Shown here: in pieces, positions 6,362 to 6,469 of the stretch
Layout of the letters: every line of letters begins with the position of its first letter
How positions within the stretch are numbered: the stretch's first letter is position 1
From: Planctomycetaceae bacterium
GTDB lineage: Bacteria; Planctomycetota; Planctomycetia; Pirellulales; Pirellulaceae
Direction: 5' to 3'
Assembly (NCBI GenBank): GCA_005773145.1
Contig: SXHS01000251.1
Location: forward strand, 1 to 6,469
DNA length: 6,469 nucleotides
Program-made: the position numbers and the translations under genes
Notes under the pieces: generated by a model
Seen by the model: the letters and a program-made list of their open reading frames with translations, nothing else
What the model was told of the DNA's origin: nothing
Database searches by the model: none

Positions 6362-6469
6362 TTTGGGACCACTTCGATTTGCGAAGGGATTCGCTGCCAC
6401 CGTACCGTGTCGACAGGGGAGGTTGCAGCCTGCGGCACTGTGTTCAGAGCCCCACCGTTATCTCGACAA
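6362..6469. other. Upstream region of the membrane-protein gene, right edge
   Basis: The minus-strand frame of the membrane protein stays open from the GTG at 6400 back to a TAA at 6460-6458, without another ATG. The remaining edge sequence has no gene that I can support and no clear promoter. If 6361 is the real start, this is 5' leader plus promoter. Confidence 0.35.

Noticed and set aside
5030..6393. Near-identical 15-mers TTGCGAAGGGAATCG (5030-5044) and TTGCGAAGGGATTCG (6379-6393) flanking the membrane-protein gene
   Set aside because: The placement at both ends of the gene is striking, but a rough estimate gives about one 14/15 match by chance in a window of this size, and there are no other signs of an element boundary.

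Overview
The window looks like a chromosomal segment of a planctomycete, most likely a Pirellula/Rhodopirellula-type organism. This rests on sequence signatures rather than a database hit. The left-edge protein carries an aromatic/cysteine motif (PYFGFEPTCW...WVGCP) that I associate with planctomycete cell-envelope proteins. The right-hand membrane protein opens with RRFQFQLKSL, like the 'RFxFSLRTLL' N-termini common in that phylum. A 20-bp intergenic sequence (minus strand AACCCGAAGCGTCAGCGAGG, which would read NPKRQRG) matches a dispersed repeat I know from planctomycete genomes. DNA is moderately GC-rich, and most starts have weak or no Shine-Dalgarno sequence.

Layout, left to right. (1) 3-1412 (+): 3' part of a gene that continues off the left edge; it encodes a low-complexity protein with a Cys/Trp motif, a very acidic middle and a basic tail. 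(2) 1433-1789 (-): a small single-pass membrane protein of unknown function, convergent with gene 1; a perfect 9-bp stem-loop sits over the junction. (3) 1790-2160: a 371-bp divergent intergenic region with no convincing gene, holding palindromes, hairpins and G/C runs. (4) 2161-3855 (+): a complete UbiB/AarF/ABC1 atypical kinase with all family motifs and two C-terminal membrane helices. (5) 3874-4794 (-): a class 3 (alpha/beta-hydrolase) lipase with a recognisable Ser-Asp-His triad, ending 18 bp from the ubiB stop; a possible 17-codon leader ORF lies just upstream. (6) 4859-5044: spacer with the planctomycete dispersed repeat. (7) 5045-6361 (-): a polytopic membrane protein of unknown function, about 10-11 helices. 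6362-6469 is probably its upstream region.

The genes do not form an obvious pathway. The three rightmost complete genes all concern membranes or lipids (quinone-lipid kinase, lipase, polytopic membrane protein), but the orientations (+, -, -) and the roughly 250-bp gap between the two minus-strand genes argue against a single operon. I see no mobile-element gene, CRISPR array, tRNA or rRNA, and no evidence of a new defence or biosynthetic system. The most useful leads are the two planctomycete-type envelope/membrane proteins, the dispersed repeat, the structured region before ubiB, and the possible leader ORF of the lipase.
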